Counted from the first letter of the stretch, positions 8,774 to 18,146 are shown. The stretch is 64,000 nucleotides of DNA from Lachnospiraceae bacterium (GCA_017461725.1 JAFTXG010000007.1:94158-158157); one strand, 5' to 3'. Made by a program: numbers and translations. The notes: generated by a model not told the origin, from the sequence alone.

Positions 8774-9718
8774 ATGGAAACTAAAAAGCCCCTTGCGTTT
8801 TCATTTGAATCCGATGGCCCCGCTTACAAAAAGCGCTACCACAAGGATGCAAATTACGAATCTTCACCCATGCCTCTGAACTTATTTGACGTGTATCAGA
8901 TCTGCGATCTGGCCTGTGCGTCTGACCACACGGTGCGGCAGCACACCCAGATTTGCCATGAGATCTCCTATATTGTATCCGGCGAGGGTATTTTTGTCCG
9001 AAACGGCAAATTTTACGAGGTCTATCCCAACATGATTTTCCTCGTAAACAATCAGGACGTGCATTCCATCAAGTCCTCGAAGGATGCTCCGCTCCGCTTT
9101 ATGTGTCTCGGCTTTGAATTTCGCAAGGACCACCCTGACTATCAAAAATATCAGCATATCGACCGATTTTTCGATACACTGCAGGGACCGCACTGCATGG
9201 ACAAAAACAACCTGTTCAATCTGTTCACCCTGGCCCTGAATGAGGTCTCCTCAGATGACCCCCTCTCCATGGAGATGCTGGAGTCCTACATCCGCCAGAT
9301 TATCATTCAGACCTACCGCAATTTTACGGAGACTAACCCCCACCGGATCGATCTGATGGATGTGAATGATACGAATCCGCTGATCTACGAGATTATCAAC
9401 TATATCGACACCAACCTGACCAGCATCAAAAAGCTTTCCGATATCACCGAAGTTTTTGACTACAGCTACGGTTACCTTTCCCGTACCTTCTCCCAGGCCA
9501 TGGGAACCACGATCAAAGACTACTATACACAGAGACGTCTGGAAAAGGCCGCAGACCTTCTGGTTAAGGACGGCATGTCCATCACCATGGCCAGCGAAAC
9601 GCTCCTGTTTGCCGACGTCCCGTCATTCTGCAAAGCATTCAAAAAACATTACGGTATGTCGCCGAAGCGATACCAGCAGACCATGACAGAAAGTCAGGAA
9701 ATGTCAAACACGTTATAA
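8774..9718 (+). CDS. AraC family transcriptional regulator
   Basis: The 314-residue protein has an N-terminal cupin-like sensor (about residues 45-130, with HTQICHEISYIVSGEG) and a C-terminal double helix-turn-helix (about 205-305), including SYGYLSRTFSQAMG and the AraC signature SFCKAFKKHYGMSPKRYQ. The ATG at 8774 was chosen because GGAGGAG lies directly before it; a TTG further upstream has no ribosome site. It is 15 bp ahead of nagA on the same strand and divergent from locus 1, so it probably controls both in response to the imported sugar. Confidence 0.9.
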   Translation: METKKPLAFSFESDGPAYKKRYHKDANYESSPMPLNLFDVYQICDLACASDHTVRQHTQICHEISYIVSGEGIFVRNGKFYEVYPNMIFLVNNQDVHSIKSSKDAPLRFMCLGFEFRKDHPDYQKYQHIDRFFDTLQGPHCMDKNNLFNLFTLALNEVSSDDPLSMEMLESYIRQIIIQTYRNFTETNPHRIDLMDVNDTNPLIYEIINYIDTNLTSIKKLSDITEVFDYSYGYLSRTFSQAMGTTIKDYYTQRRLEKAADLLVKDGMSITMASETLLFADVPSFCKAFKKHYGMSPKRYQQTMTESQEMSNTL

Positions 9719-9733
9719 GACCGGAGGCGCGAT

Positions 9734-10867
9734 ATGATATTAAAAAACGGTATGATTATGGACGAGAATTTTCAGCTGAGACGCTGTGATATTCAGATTT
9801 CCGAAGGCCAAATCACCGCCATCGGCGAGGATTTGACCGACGGCGAAGCTTCGGTTGACATGACCGGAAAATATATCCTTCCCGGTTTTATTGATTCCCA
9901 TATGCACGGCGCGGTAGGTTCCAAGATCAGTGACTCAGATCCCGATCTCTGTGCGATCACCCGCTATGAAGTTACTCAGGGTGTGACCTCGATCGCCCTC
10001 TCCACCGTATGTACAGAGTACAGTCTTCTGCTCAGGCAGATCGACAGGGCAGTGGAAGCCTCCAGGACCTGCGAGGGGGCCAAGATTGCTGCGATTCATG
10101 CAGAAGGGCCCTTTATTAATAGGAAGAAAAAGGGGGCCATGGAGGAAAGTGCCATCATCTCCCCCGATATCCAGAAGCTGGATGAGATGATTGAGCACGG
10201 CTGCGGTATGTTAAAGCTGATCACCCTTGCTCCCGAAGTGCCCGGCGCACTTGAAGTCATCCGCCATGCAGCGGAGAAAGGTCTGACCGTTTCCATGGGA
10301 CACACCGATGCGACCTACGACGAGGCTATGGCAGCCATCGATGCAGGCGCATCCCAGTCCACCCACACCTTCAACGCCATGAGGGCGTTGAGCCACCGGG
10401 AACCCGGTGTCCTGGGCGCGGCATTGACCGACCCCAGAGTCCGCTGCGAGATGATCTGCGATCACACTCACCTTCACCCCGGCGCCATCAAGCTCATCTA
10501 CCGTGCAAAGGGTGCTGACCGGATCAACATCATCAGCGATTCCGAGCACGGCGCAGGAATCAATGCGGACAAGATCGAGTTTGACGGAGAGGTCCGCTAT
10601 ATCGTGGACGGCGTGATGAAGATGGAGGACGGAACCATCGCCGGAAGCGCCAGCTCACTGCTGTTTGGCATCCAAAATCTGATCAAAGACGGTATCCCCC
10701 TCACCGATATTTCGAAGATGGCATCTTTAAACCCGGCAAAGACCTTAAAGATCGACCATCTGACCGGCAGCATCGCAGTGGGCAAAGCGGCGGATCTGGC
10801 AGTTCTGGATGGAAATTACAATATTGACTGCACTTACGTGGACGGAGTGTGTGTCTACAAGGCATAG
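9734..10867 (+). CDS. nagA: N-acetylglucosamine-6-phosphate deacetylase
   Basis: NagA removes acetate from GlcNAc-6-phosphate to give glucosamine-6-phosphate. The 377-residue protein has the amidohydrolase pattern HMHG (His56, His58), AEGPF with the metal ligand Glu124, GHTDA (His190), THTFNAM (His211) and IISD with the catalytic Asp269. Length fits the family. It follows the AraC gene by 15 bp with CCGGAGGCG as ribosome site. The next enzyme in the pathway, nagB, is 6.5 kb away on the other strand, so the two are not cotranscribed. Confidence 0.93.
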   Translation: MILKNGMIMDENFQLRRCDIQISEGQITAIGEDLTDGEASVDMTGKYILPGFIDSHMHGAVGSKISDSDPDLCAITRYEVTQGVTSIALSTVCTEYSLLLRQIDRAVEASRTCEGAKIAAIHAEGPFINRKKKGAMEESAIISPDIQKLDEMIEHGCGMLKLITLAPEVPGALEVIRHAAEKGLTVSMGHTDATYDEAMAAIDAGASQSTHTFNAMRALSHREPGVLGAALTDPRVRCEMICDHTHLHPGAIKLIYRAKGADRINIISDSEHGAGINADKIEFDGEVRYIVDGVMKMEDGTIAGSASSLLFGIQNLIKDGIPLTDISKMASLNPAKTLKIDHLTGSIAVGKAADLAVLDGNYNIDCTYVDGVCVYKA

Positions 10868-10921
10868 TTCCCTCCAACCGCATATACGTTGAGTCCCGAC
10901 ACTGTTTCTCCGCAAAAAGCT

Positions 10922-11650
10922 TTAGTCTCTCCTTCGCCCAAACAGTGTCATCACCATAAAGAGAAACCTGAGAAAATACACCAGCGATGTGAACATCCCT
11001 GCGAGATATGTCATGGCCGCTGCCGACAGCACCTGTCCGGCACCGGCCATTTCTTCTGTAGTCAATATCCCTTCATCCACAAGCATTCGCCTCGCTCTCC
11101 GGCTCGCGTCAAGCTCCACCGGAAGGGTGATTACCGTAAAGAGGAAGGACGCTCCGTACAAAATCACACCAAACATGGCCAGATAATAACCCATATCCGA
11201 ATTCCGCGTCAGAAACACTCCACCGTCCAGCAATAATCCCACCAAAACCAGCGGCATCGCCAGCCGGGAACCGAAATTGACCACCGGAACCAGCGCCGTG
11301 CGCACCCGGTAAAATAAATATCCACGCTTGTTCTGAATCACATGCCCCACCTCATGGGCCGCCACCGCTGCCGCCGCAATCGTGGCCTCCCCGTAAGTCA
11401 TGTCAGAGAGATTGACTTTCCCTTCCACCGGGTGATAGTGGTCGGTCAGATTTCCGCTGACCCTGCCGATGTCCACATCCGTCACATCGGCCGCGCGCAG
11501 CAGTCGATCTGCAGTGTCATAGCCGGTCATCCCCGAACGGGTGGAAATTTTTCCGTATTTGGCGTAGGTTCGGTGAACCTTGGCGCTGGCAAGGGCGGAA
11601 AATACTCCGCAGACAAGCAGTGCCATCATAAACCATAAATAACTGCCCAT
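10922..11650 (-). CDS. Membrane zinc metalloprotease, YugP family
   Basis: The 242-residue protein has an N-terminal membrane helix, the zinc motif AAHEVGHVIQ near residue 100, and several further hydrophobic segments, matching the putative neutral zinc metallopeptidase family (PF04298, B. subtilis YugP). Its substrate is not known. AAAAGGAGAATTTT precedes the ATG. It converges with nagA (55-bp gap) and has no evident link to the sugar genes. Confidence 0.9.
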   Translation of the reverse strand: MGSYLWFMMALLVCGVFSALASAKVHRTYAKYGKISTRSGMTGYDTADRLLRAADVTDVDIGRVSGNLTDHYHPVEGKVNLSDMTYGEATIAAAAVAAHEVGHVIQNKRGYLFYRVRTALVPVVNFGSRLAMPLVLVGLLLDGGVFLTRNSDMGYYLAMFGVILYGASFLFTVITLPVELDASRRARRMLVDEGILTTEEMAGAGQVLSAAAMTYLAGMFTSLVYFLRFLFMVMTLFGRRRD

Positions 11651-11817
11651 AAAATTCTCCTTTTCGGATCAGTTGATTTTTCAATAGTTCAGATTGTCGT
11701 CTTAATTATTATTCTGACATAGTATTTCCATTATTATCGGAAAATATATGGACATCACCGCTGTATTCGAGAAAAAGCATTAAAAATCTCCAATCATTTT
11801 TGCCAAAAACCAAAAGC

Positions 11818-11845
11818 CGCTGCAGACGATCTCTCATCTGCAGCG
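11818..11845 (-). terminator. Terminator at the end of the TIM-barrel/oxidoreductase operon
   Basis: CGCTGCAGA and TCTGCAGCG form a 9-bp stem, followed on the minus strand by GCTTTTGGTTTTTGG. The plus-strand side is also T-rich (ACGTTTTTG), so it may work both ways. Confidence 0.7.
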
Positions 11846-11903
11846 ACGTTTTTGATTTATCCATATTAATCTGTTCGCAAGTACACCTAAATGCAGTTCA
11901 CGA

Positions 11904-12755
11904 TCAATTCTCCGCGATCACCTTTCTCAGGTAATCTGCTGCCAGCTTAATATCTGCCACAGGATTGCCGCCGCACTCGCGCTCGATGGTCAGGAATCCC
12001 TTGTAGCCGATCTCTTCCAGCGCCTTCAAGTATCTGGGGAAGTCAACCGCGCCCTGTCCCAAGGGCAGCTCGCGGAACAGCTCTACGCTATCCCACTGAT
12101 CGTGCTGCATCTCAGAGTATACAGCCTCAGGATCTGCGGGAAGCAGGTTGATGCCGTCCTTGGCGTGGGTGTGCACAATATACTTCTGCAGCGTGTAAAC
12201 CGCCTGTACAGGATCATCCTTGGTCACCATCGCAAAGTTTGCGGGATCAAGGTTAACCGCAACACCGGTGGATCCCAGATCGTCCAAAAAGGACTTCAGG
12301 GTCACCGCCAGCTCGGGTCCGGTCTCAACCGCAAAGTGGGAACCCATGCTGTCTGCATACTGAGCGAGCTCGTAGCAGGCATCCTGCATGATTTTATATC
12401 TGTCGCAGGTCTTGTCGGTAGGAACCACACCGATATGAGTGGTAACCACATCACTCTCCAGCTCCTTCGCCAGATCCATGATGCGCTTTGACTTCTCAAC
12501 CAGTTCAATATTTCTGTCCGCATAGATAAACGCCTTGCCCAGATCACCGCAGATCGCGGAGAACACCAGGCCCTGGTCCTTGACAAAGTTCAGCAGGTCT
12601 CTGCGCTTCTGTCCAACCAGATTCTCCGGAGAATTCTCTCCTGTAGTAGAATACATCTGAAGACCCTTCACGCCGATACTCGCCGCGGTCTTGATCGCCT
12701 CGCGGGTATCCTGTCTGAAGGAGTCTACCATAGCTCCGATGGGAAAATTATACAT
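11904..12755 (-). CDS. Sugar phosphate isomerase/epimerase (TIM barrel), paralog of 1789-2604
   Basis: The 283-residue TIM barrel shares its start (MYNFPIGAM) and its metal-site segments with the protein at 1789-2604: AVETGPE, VNLDPANF, VHTHAKDG and TIERECGGNP. The main difference is an insertion of about 12 residues after VHTHAKDG. AGGAGAG lies upstream of the ATG. It is the last gene of a four-gene minus-strand group with another TIM barrel and two Gfo/Idh/MocA oxidoreductases, so it probably acts on the product of one of those oxidoreductases. Confidence 0.88.
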   Translation of the reverse strand: MYNFPIGAMVDSFRQDTREAIKTAASIGVKGLQMYSTTGENSPENLVGQKRRDLLNFVKDQGLVFSAICGDLGKAFIYADRNIELVEKSKRIMDLAKELESDVVTTHIGVVPTDKTCDRYKIMQDACYELAQYADSMGSHFAVETGPELAVTLKSFLDDLGSTGVAVNLDPANFAMVTKDDPVQAVYTLQKYIVHTHAKDGINLLPADPEAVYSEMQHDQWDSVELFRELPLGQGAVDFPRYLKALEEIGYKGFLTIERECGGNPVADIKLAADYLRKVIAEN

Positions 12756-12813
12756 AACAAATCTCTCCTGATATATTTTTTATTCGTCGTTCAGCCACAA
12801 GGTAATCGAAAAA

Positions 12814-13695
12814 TTACAGTTTACTGTTTTCGCCAGGTTCAGCTCGGAAAAACTCACGACAGAAGGCCAATCCCCTCTCCAGCTCGTCCACACAATCCTC
12901 CGGACCCTCGAACTCGATGTCCACATAGCCGTCATATCCGACCTCTTTCAGGATGCTTAAGCACTGTGCCGTCTTCGCCGCACCGTGGCCCACTGCAGTC
13001 CCCCGCAGCAGATTGCAGGCTCTGGTCTTAAAGCAATTCTCCGCAGACTCGCCACTGTAATAATCGAGGATATCAAAATCTTTCAAATGTACATGGCAGG
13101 CCAGATGCGCCAGTCTGGAAACGCACATCACATTGTCCTGGTCTGCACACAGGAAGTTTCCGATATCCAGAAGAAGTCCAAAATTCTCGTGGTTTACCGC
13201 GTGGTAAATCTTTTCCACGCGGTCGTAGTCCTGAAACGCATAGCCGTGGTTTTCAATCATGGTCATGATCCCGAGAGACTGACCGTAATCAGCGATCTGA
13301 CGCATAGCCGGAACTACACCCTCCAGCACGGACTCAAAGCTTCTGCGCAGAGGAAGTCTCCTCACCACGTCGTACCGAAAAAGTTTTACCCCGAGAACCT
13401 TCGCGATGTCCAGCTCGCCCTTCAACCGCTCGATCTCCACCCGCTGTGCCTCGTCCGTCTCACAGAGAAGATTTCCTCCCACAACATATGCGGAAAGTTC
13501 GAGGCCGCAAATTGCGGCCTCAGCTTTGATCTGTTTTGCCAGAGCTATTCTGTTCTCAGGTTCATCTTTCGGTAAATCTGTGTATTCGATGGCCTCAAAG
13601 CCCATGTCTGCGGCTTTTCTGATCACAGAGATCAGGTCCAGCCTGCCGCTCTTTAAGTACTGGGAATATGAATAAGAACTAACTCCGATTTTCAT
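12814..13695 (-). CDS. Sugar phosphate isomerase/epimerase (TIM barrel)
   Basis: The 293-residue TIM barrel opens with MKIGVSSYSYSQYL, common in the xylose-isomerase-like family, and has candidate metal ligands in MIENHG (Glu), LLLDIGNF (Asp), HVHLKDF (His) and DIEFEGPED (Glu). It is clearly more distant from the other barrels of this window. AAGGAGAATATA precedes the ATG. It lies between another TIM barrel (58 bp downstream) and a Gfo/Idh/MocA gene. The substrate is unknown. Confidence 0.87.
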   Translation of the reverse strand: MKIGVSSYSYSQYLKSGRLDLISVIRKAADMGFEAIEYTDLPKDEPENRIALAKQIKAEAAICGLELSAYVVGGNLLCETDEAQRVEIERLKGELDIAKVLGVKLFRYDVVRRLPLRRSFESVLEGVVPAMRQIADYGQSLGIMTMIENHGYAFQDYDRVEKIYHAVNHENFGLLLDIGNFLCADQDNVMCVSRLAHLACHVHLKDFDILDYYSGESAENCFKTRACNLLRGTAVGHGAAKTAQCLSILKEVGYDGYVDIEFEGPEDCVDELERGLAFCREFFRAEPGENSKL

Positions 13696-13731
13696 TATAT
13701 TCTCCTTGCCTGCTAACGCAGGTTGCAGAGA

Positions 13732-13797
13732 TGAAAGTCGATTGCTCCGCCGACATTCGTAATCCGGGCTGATCGCCCTACTTACTCATATCGTCTC
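13732..13797. repeat. Dispersed intergenic repeat, copy 2
   Basis: GAAAGTCGATTGCTCCGCCG, AATCCGG and CTTACTCAT match the order of blocks in 1643-1723. The 173-bp gap around it has no gene. Confidence 0.5.
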
Positions 13798-13868
13798 ATC
13801 CGTCCGATACACATACTTCGGTTCATGTAAACATGACCTCGTGTGCCGTCCGGGACTTTCATCGCACT

Positions 13869-14948
13869 TTATTTGATGACTACCTCATGTCCGGTTCTTG
13901 CGGACTCATAAATTGCATCCAGGATCTTCATGATCTCCAGTCCGTCCTCTGCACTCGCGTTGCACTCGGTGCCGTTCAGACAGCAGTCTACGAAGTGAGC
14001 CATCTCAGCGGTGAACTGCTCCTTGCTGTCGATGTAGTTCTCGATGTCGGGAGTGATGTCTGCCAGATAGTCGTTTACTACGGTGCTGATGGTCATCTCG
14101 GTGGGGGAGGTGTTGGTTCTCTGCCACAGCTTGATGCCGCCCTTGGTTCCAAACAGCTCCTTGTTTACTGCGCCCTGACCGTTCAGGCTGTAGCTGGTCT
14201 CAAGCAGAGTGGTCTTATTGCCCTCGTACTTGATCAGTGCAACAGCGAAGTCCTCTACATCGTATACATCATCCTTGGATGCATCGTCGGGCTTCCAGGC
14301 CACATCGGTCTTCAGGTAAGGACGATTCTTCAGCAGGTCAGAGGTGGATGCATATACAGACAGAGCCTTAGGCTTGCCCATCATGTAACGGGTGATATCG
14401 ATAACGTGAACGCCAAGGTCGATAACAGGGCCACCTGCGGAGCGCTTGCTGTCGCAGAACCAGCCGCCGGGTGCGCCGTGACGTCTCAGATAGGTAGCCT
14501 TGGAGTAGTAGATGTCTCCCAGATAACCATTGTTGATGAAGTCCATGGTGATTCTGGACTCGTCGCAGAAACGTACTACGAAGCCGATCATCAGCAGACG
14601 ATTATTTTTCTTCGCTGCCTCGATCATCTGCTCAGCCTCTGCAGCGCTGGTAGCCATGGGCTTCTCGCAGAGTACGTGCAGACCTGCATTCAGCGCCTCG
14701 ATGGAGCAAACCGCATGGTTTACATTCCATACGCAAACGTCAGCTGCATCCAGCTGCTCGTTAGCCAGCATCTCGGTCTCGCTTGCGTAAACCTTCTCAA
14801 TACCAAACTTTGCCGCGGTAGCCTTAGCCTTCTCAACGTTTGTATCACAAATCGCTACGATCTCTGCCTCAGGAACATCCTGGTAAGCAGTCAGATGGGT
14901 CTTTGCAATGTTTCCGGCACCCACCATACCGATTCTCAGCTTCTTCAT
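13869..14948 (-). CDS. Gfo/Idh/MocA family oxidoreductase
   Basis: The 359-residue protein has the nucleotide loop VGAGNIAKTH (about 8-17), the catalytic CEKP motif (about 97-100) and a C-terminal domain with LGVHVIDITRYMMG. The start at MKKLRIGMV was chosen because GAGG lies 9 nt upstream; the longer frame is charged and runs into a hairpin. It likely oxidizes a sugar carbon using NAD(P). It is 171 bp downstream of a second oxidoreductase of the same family in the same orientation. Confidence 0.9.
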   Translation of the reverse strand: MKKLRIGMVGAGNIAKTHLTAYQDVPEAEIVAICDTNVEKAKATAAKFGIEKVYASETEMLANEQLDAADVCVWNVNHAVCSIEALNAGLHVLCEKPMATSAAEAEQMIEAAKKNNRLLMIGFVVRFCDESRITMDFINNGYLGDIYYSKATYLRRHGAPGGWFCDSKRSAGGPVIDLGVHVIDITRYMMGKPKALSVYASTSDLLKNRPYLKTDVAWKPDDASKDDVYDVEDFAVALIKYEGNKTTLLETSYSLNGQGAVNKELFGTKGGIKLWQRTNTSPTEMTISTVVNDYLADITPDIENYIDSKEQFTAEMAHFVDCCLNGTECNASAEDGLEIMKILDAIYESARTGHEVVIK

Positions 14949-14988
14949 ATACCTGTACCTCGTCTTTATTTTTATAGTCACCCTCAAC

Positions 14989-15013
14989 CCGCAAAGGCAG
15001 TCTGCCTTTGCGG
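14989..15013 (-). other. Strong intercistronic hairpin
   Basis: CCGCAAAGGCAG and its complement form a near-perfect inverted repeat around a single T. No T-run follows. It lies between two cotranscribed oxidoreductase genes and may be an mRNA processing or stability element. Confidence 0.5.
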
Positions 15014-15119
15014 CTGTGGGTAAATTTCTTATTTTTTCCGATCACATCTCTTCCGTGTTTTCCACCCCGAAGACGATTATTTCTTCTTATCGCTTTCGCA
15101 ACTCCACACATCAAGCAGA

Positions 15120-16130
15120 TCACTTCTTCTTAAACGCGCTGCCGTCCTCGACCGCGTCCATGGCTGCCATGAAGGCCTCCTTCGCATCCTCAAGGGTGAA
15201 TCCGTTGCTCGGTCGGCCCTCAATGCGGGCCACCAGCTCCTGGAACTGGCCGTTCATGTCCTTATACTTTGCAATCTGGCTGATGGTCTCATGCTCACCT
15301 GTATCGCTGTGGTAAACCTCGATCAGGTCGCCCTCCTCCTTGTCCGCAAAACGGTCTGCCTGAAGGGTGAGCTTGATGTAGCCTTTATCGCCCATGAACT
15401 CTTTACAGTTATAATAATGAAGATTTCGGCTCCATCCCGACTCATAACAGCCGCAGCACTCGCCGGAGAGCTGGACGTTTACAATACTGTAATTGTCCCG
15501 GGGGGCATCGCTGTCAATCAGGAAGCTGCCGCCCTTCACCTGCACGATCTTCTGTCCGGAGATCCACTGCATCGCGTCCAGATAGTGCACGCCGCAGTCC
15601 AGAACGGGGGGACAATCCTCCAGAAGCCGTCTGTATCTGGGCCAGTTGATCGCGTGATGATTCTGCACAAAGTGAATAAATCGCAGAGTGCCGATCACAC
15701 CGCTCTGGATCATCTGCCTGATCCGCTGATAGGAACCGTTATATCTCAGAATGTGGCCAACCAACACATGAACCTGGGGCTCTGCTGCCTGTGCCACCCG
15801 GAAAAACTCCTCGCCGTCCTCACGGCTCACCGCCACCGGCTTCTCGCACAGCACATGCTTGCCCGCCGCCACACAGTCCTTCATGATCGAAACATGTGTA
15901 TCCACATAGGTGGCAATGATTACAATATCTACATCATCCCTCTGCAGATAGACCTTATAATCTGTACCATACTCCTGCGCACCGTACTTTCTGGCCATCA
16001 GCTTAGCCCGGTTTACATCCAGATCCACCACAGCCACTACGCGCACATTATCCTGATAATAAATATCTGACAGATGCTCCTCACCGATATATCCGCATCC
16101 GATCAGAACCACACCGTATACCTTCTCCAT
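15120..16130 (-). CDS. Gfo/Idh/MocA family oxidoreductase
   Basis: The 336-residue protein carries LIGCGYIGEEH (nucleotide loop, about 9-19), CEKPVA (about 96) and LDCGVHYLDAMQW in the substrate domain. It is only distantly related to the other two family members of this window. CGGAGG lies 8 nt before the ATG. It is the first gene of the 16130-to-11904 group and reads divergently from the AraC gene at 16392, whose product probably controls it. Confidence 0.9.
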   Translation of the reverse strand: MEKVYGVVLIGCGYIGEEHLSDIYYQDNVRVVAVVDLDVNRAKLMARKYGAQEYGTDYKVYLQRDDVDIVIIATYVDTHVSIMKDCVAAGKHVLCEKPVAVSREDGEEFFRVAQAAEPQVHVLVGHILRYNGSYQRIRQMIQSGVIGTLRFIHFVQNHHAINWPRYRRLLEDCPPVLDCGVHYLDAMQWISGQKIVQVKGGSFLIDSDAPRDNYSIVNVQLSGECCGCYESGWSRNLHYYNCKEFMGDKGYIKLTLQADRFADKEEGDLIEVYHSDTGEHETISQIAKYKDMNGQFQELVARIEGRPSNGFTLEDAKEAFMAAMDAVEDGSAFKKK

Positions 16131-16213
16131 CCGAGTTTCCTCCGCTTGGTCCGCTGATATACAGACTTCTCCGTATTTTTCGCTCTCGAAATCCTAAATC
16201 TTTCTTGTATATC

Positions 16214-16242
16214 ATTATAGAATTATCCTGCGCAAAAAGCAA
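16214..16242 (-). promoter_or_regulatory. Promoter of the oxidoreductase/TIM-barrel operon
   Basis: On the minus strand TTGCTT and a perfect TATAAT are separated by 17 bp, about 83 bp ahead of the first ATG. Confidence 0.6.
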
Positions 16243-16307
16243 GAAAGGATGTTGTTTGGAAATAACACAATCTTGCTGTCAAAGTCACTTTTTTTATCCC
16301 CCCGGGG

Positions 16308-16336
16308 TTGACTTTATTTCCCACTTTTTATATAAT
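16308..16336 (+). promoter_or_regulatory. Promoter of the second AraC gene
   Basis: TTGACT and a perfect TATAAT are separated by 17 bp. TTGACAA recurs just downstream (near 16344 and 16367), inside the leader. Confidence 0.75.
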
Positions 16337-16391
16337 GAAAGCATTGACAATACGCGAGTAAAAAATTGACAACTTTGAAGGGATGCCGTCA

Positions 16392-17204
16392 ATGGATATC
16401 AGAACATACGAATTTCACAATCTGGAAGGTCAGAAATTGCCCATTATTTTCCACTATAATGTGATCAGAAAAGGCGAGCCGGAGATTGCCAACTGGCACG
16501 AAAATGTGGAAATTTTGTATTTTACCAAGGGTTTTGGGCAGGTTATCTGCAATTCTGTGGTATATGACGTGGAGGCTGGTGACATGATCATTGTCAACTC
16601 TGATCTGCTGCACGGTGTCAAAAAGACAAAGCAGGGGGAATATTACTGCCTCATTGTGGACTCCGCTTTTCTTGCGGAAAATGACATCCCGGTCAAGGAG
16701 ATCGCATTTGAAAGTTTTGTGCGGTCAGACACCGCCGCGGCGCTCTTTGAGTCCACTGCAAGGGAGATCCAGTCGCAGGAGGACTACCATGTGGCCGGTG
16801 TCCGCGCAAACCTTCTTAACCTGATGGTCTATCTGGCGCGACACCATTCCACCGGAACAATCGCAAAAGAAAAGACCAGAGGCTCTATCGATGAAAATAT
16901 CAAGCAGGCTATCGCCTATATCAACGCCAACTTCTCCGGAAAGCTGTCGCTGGAGATGCTTGCCGATGAAGTAAGCCTGAGCAAATTCTACTTTGCCCGC
17001 GAATTCAAAAAAGCCACCGGCATGACTGTCGTGGCCTATATCAATGCAACCCGCTGCCGCAATGCCAGAAATCTTCTGCTTGGACAAAAGCATTCCATCA
17101 GTGAAATCGCGGCCATGTGCGGCTTTGAAAACAACTCCTATTTTTCAAAGACCTTCAAAAATATAATGGGATGTTTGCCATCCGAGCTGGTCAGGATGTC
17201 GTGA
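16392..17204 (+). CDS. AraC family transcriptional regulator
   Basis: The 270-residue protein has an N-terminal cupin sensor (WHENVEILYFTKG, about residues 34-46) and a C-terminal AraC helix-turn-helix pair (about 170-268) with SKFYFAREFKKATGM and the signature NNSYFSKTFKNIMG. The ATG at 16392 has AAGGG 9 nt upstream; the ATG at 16383 touches the AAGGG and is unlikely. It is divergent from the 16130 operon, its probable target. Confidence 0.9.
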   Translation: MDIRTYEFHNLEGQKLPIIFHYNVIRKGEPEIANWHENVEILYFTKGFGQVICNSVVYDVEAGDMIIVNSDLLHGVKKTKQGEYYCLIVDSAFLAENDIPVKEIAFESFVRSDTAAALFESTAREIQSQEDYHVAGVRANLLNLMVYLARHHSTGTIAKEKTRGSIDENIKQAIAYINANFSGKLSLEMLADEVSLSKFYFAREFKKATGMTVVAYINATRCRNARNLLLGQKHSISEIAAMCGFENNSYFSKTFKNIMGCLPSELVRMS

Positions 17205-17293
17205 GTTTTGGGGCTCAGACGTCGCTGTTTTCAATGCGATTGCGCCTGTCCGCCCCTGACCTGAGCCGGCATATCGTGATCGACATAGCAAAA

Positions 17294-17346
17294 GGGTCTG
17301 TCACAAAACAGCGCAATCAACTTTGCTGCTATTTTGCGACAGACCC
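17294..17346 (+). terminator. Terminator after the second AraC gene
   Basis: GGGTCTGTC and GACAGACCC form the base of a long stem that continues through CAAAA/TTTTG and AGC/GCT. ATGACTTTTTCT follows on the plus strand. Confidence 0.75.
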
Positions 17347-17417
17347 ATGACTTTTTCTATAAACAGCCAGCTGCCGTTTTCATTATCACATCGCTCGAAA
17401 TTATCCGGCCTCGAAGC

Positions 17418-18146
17418 TTAAGCCAGCTTTGCGCCTGCCTCTGCGTCCACGATAACGGTTACATCGGGATGATTGCGCAGGATGGTTGCAGGGCAATCTA
17501 CGCTGATGGGATCGTTTACCATGCGGTAAACTGCGTCAGCCTTGTTTGCGCCGGAAGCGATCAGCAGGATCTTCTTGGAGCGCATGATGCTTGCAAGACC
17601 CATGGACACTGCCTGAGTGGGGGTCTCCTCGCCCAGAGGAATGAAGAAACGGGAGTTGTCAGCGATGGTCTTCTCGGTCAGGTCAACCACGTGAGTCTCA
17701 GAGTCAACGGGGGTTCCGGGCTCATTAAAACCGATGTGGCCGTTTCCGCCGATACCCAGAAGCTGAAGGTCGATAGTAACCTTCTTCAGCATGTCCTCGT
17801 ACTCCTTGCAGCCCTGATCCAGATCCTCTGCAAGACCGTTGGGTACATGAACATTTTCTTCTTTAATATTCACATGGTTAAACAAATGCTGGTGCATGAA
17901 TGCGTAGTAGCTCTCCTTGTGGCTGATGGGAAGACCTACATACTCGTCAAGGTTGTAGGAAACTACCTTGCTGTAGTCAGTGCCGTTCTCCTGATGATCC
18001 TTAACCATCTCCTGGTAAGCACCGATGGGGCTGCTGCCGGTAGCCAGACCGAGTACAGGGGTCTCGTTGTTCTTCACCACGTCAAGCAGGACCTCAGCTG
18101 CCTTCTTACTCATCTCATCATAATCTTTGGTTATAATAACGTTCAT
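17418..18146 (-). CDS. nagB: Glucosamine-6-phosphate deaminase
   Basis: NagB converts glucosamine-6-phosphate to fructose-6-phosphate and ammonia, feeding glycolysis. The 242-residue protein has the phosphate-loop ATGSSPIG, the catalytic YNLDEYVGL (Asp67) and GIGGNGHIGFNEPG with His137 and Glu142. The start at MNVIITKDYDEM follows AAAGGAGATACAT. Together with nagA it completes GlcNAc-6-phosphate use. It stands alone on its strand with no close cotranscribed partner (118 bp from the next gene). Confidence 0.95.
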   Translation of the reverse strand: MNVIITKDYDEMSKKAAEVLLDVVKNNETPVLGLATGSSPIGAYQEMVKDHQENGTDYSKVVSYNLDEYVGLPISHKESYYAFMHQHLFNHVNIKEENVHVPNGLAEDLDQGCKEYEDMLKKVTIDLQLLGIGGNGHIGFNEPGTPVDSETHVVDLTEKTIADNSRFFIPLGEETPTQAVSMGLASIMRSKKILLIASGANKADAVYRMVNDPISVDCPATILRNHPDVTVIVDAEAGAKLA

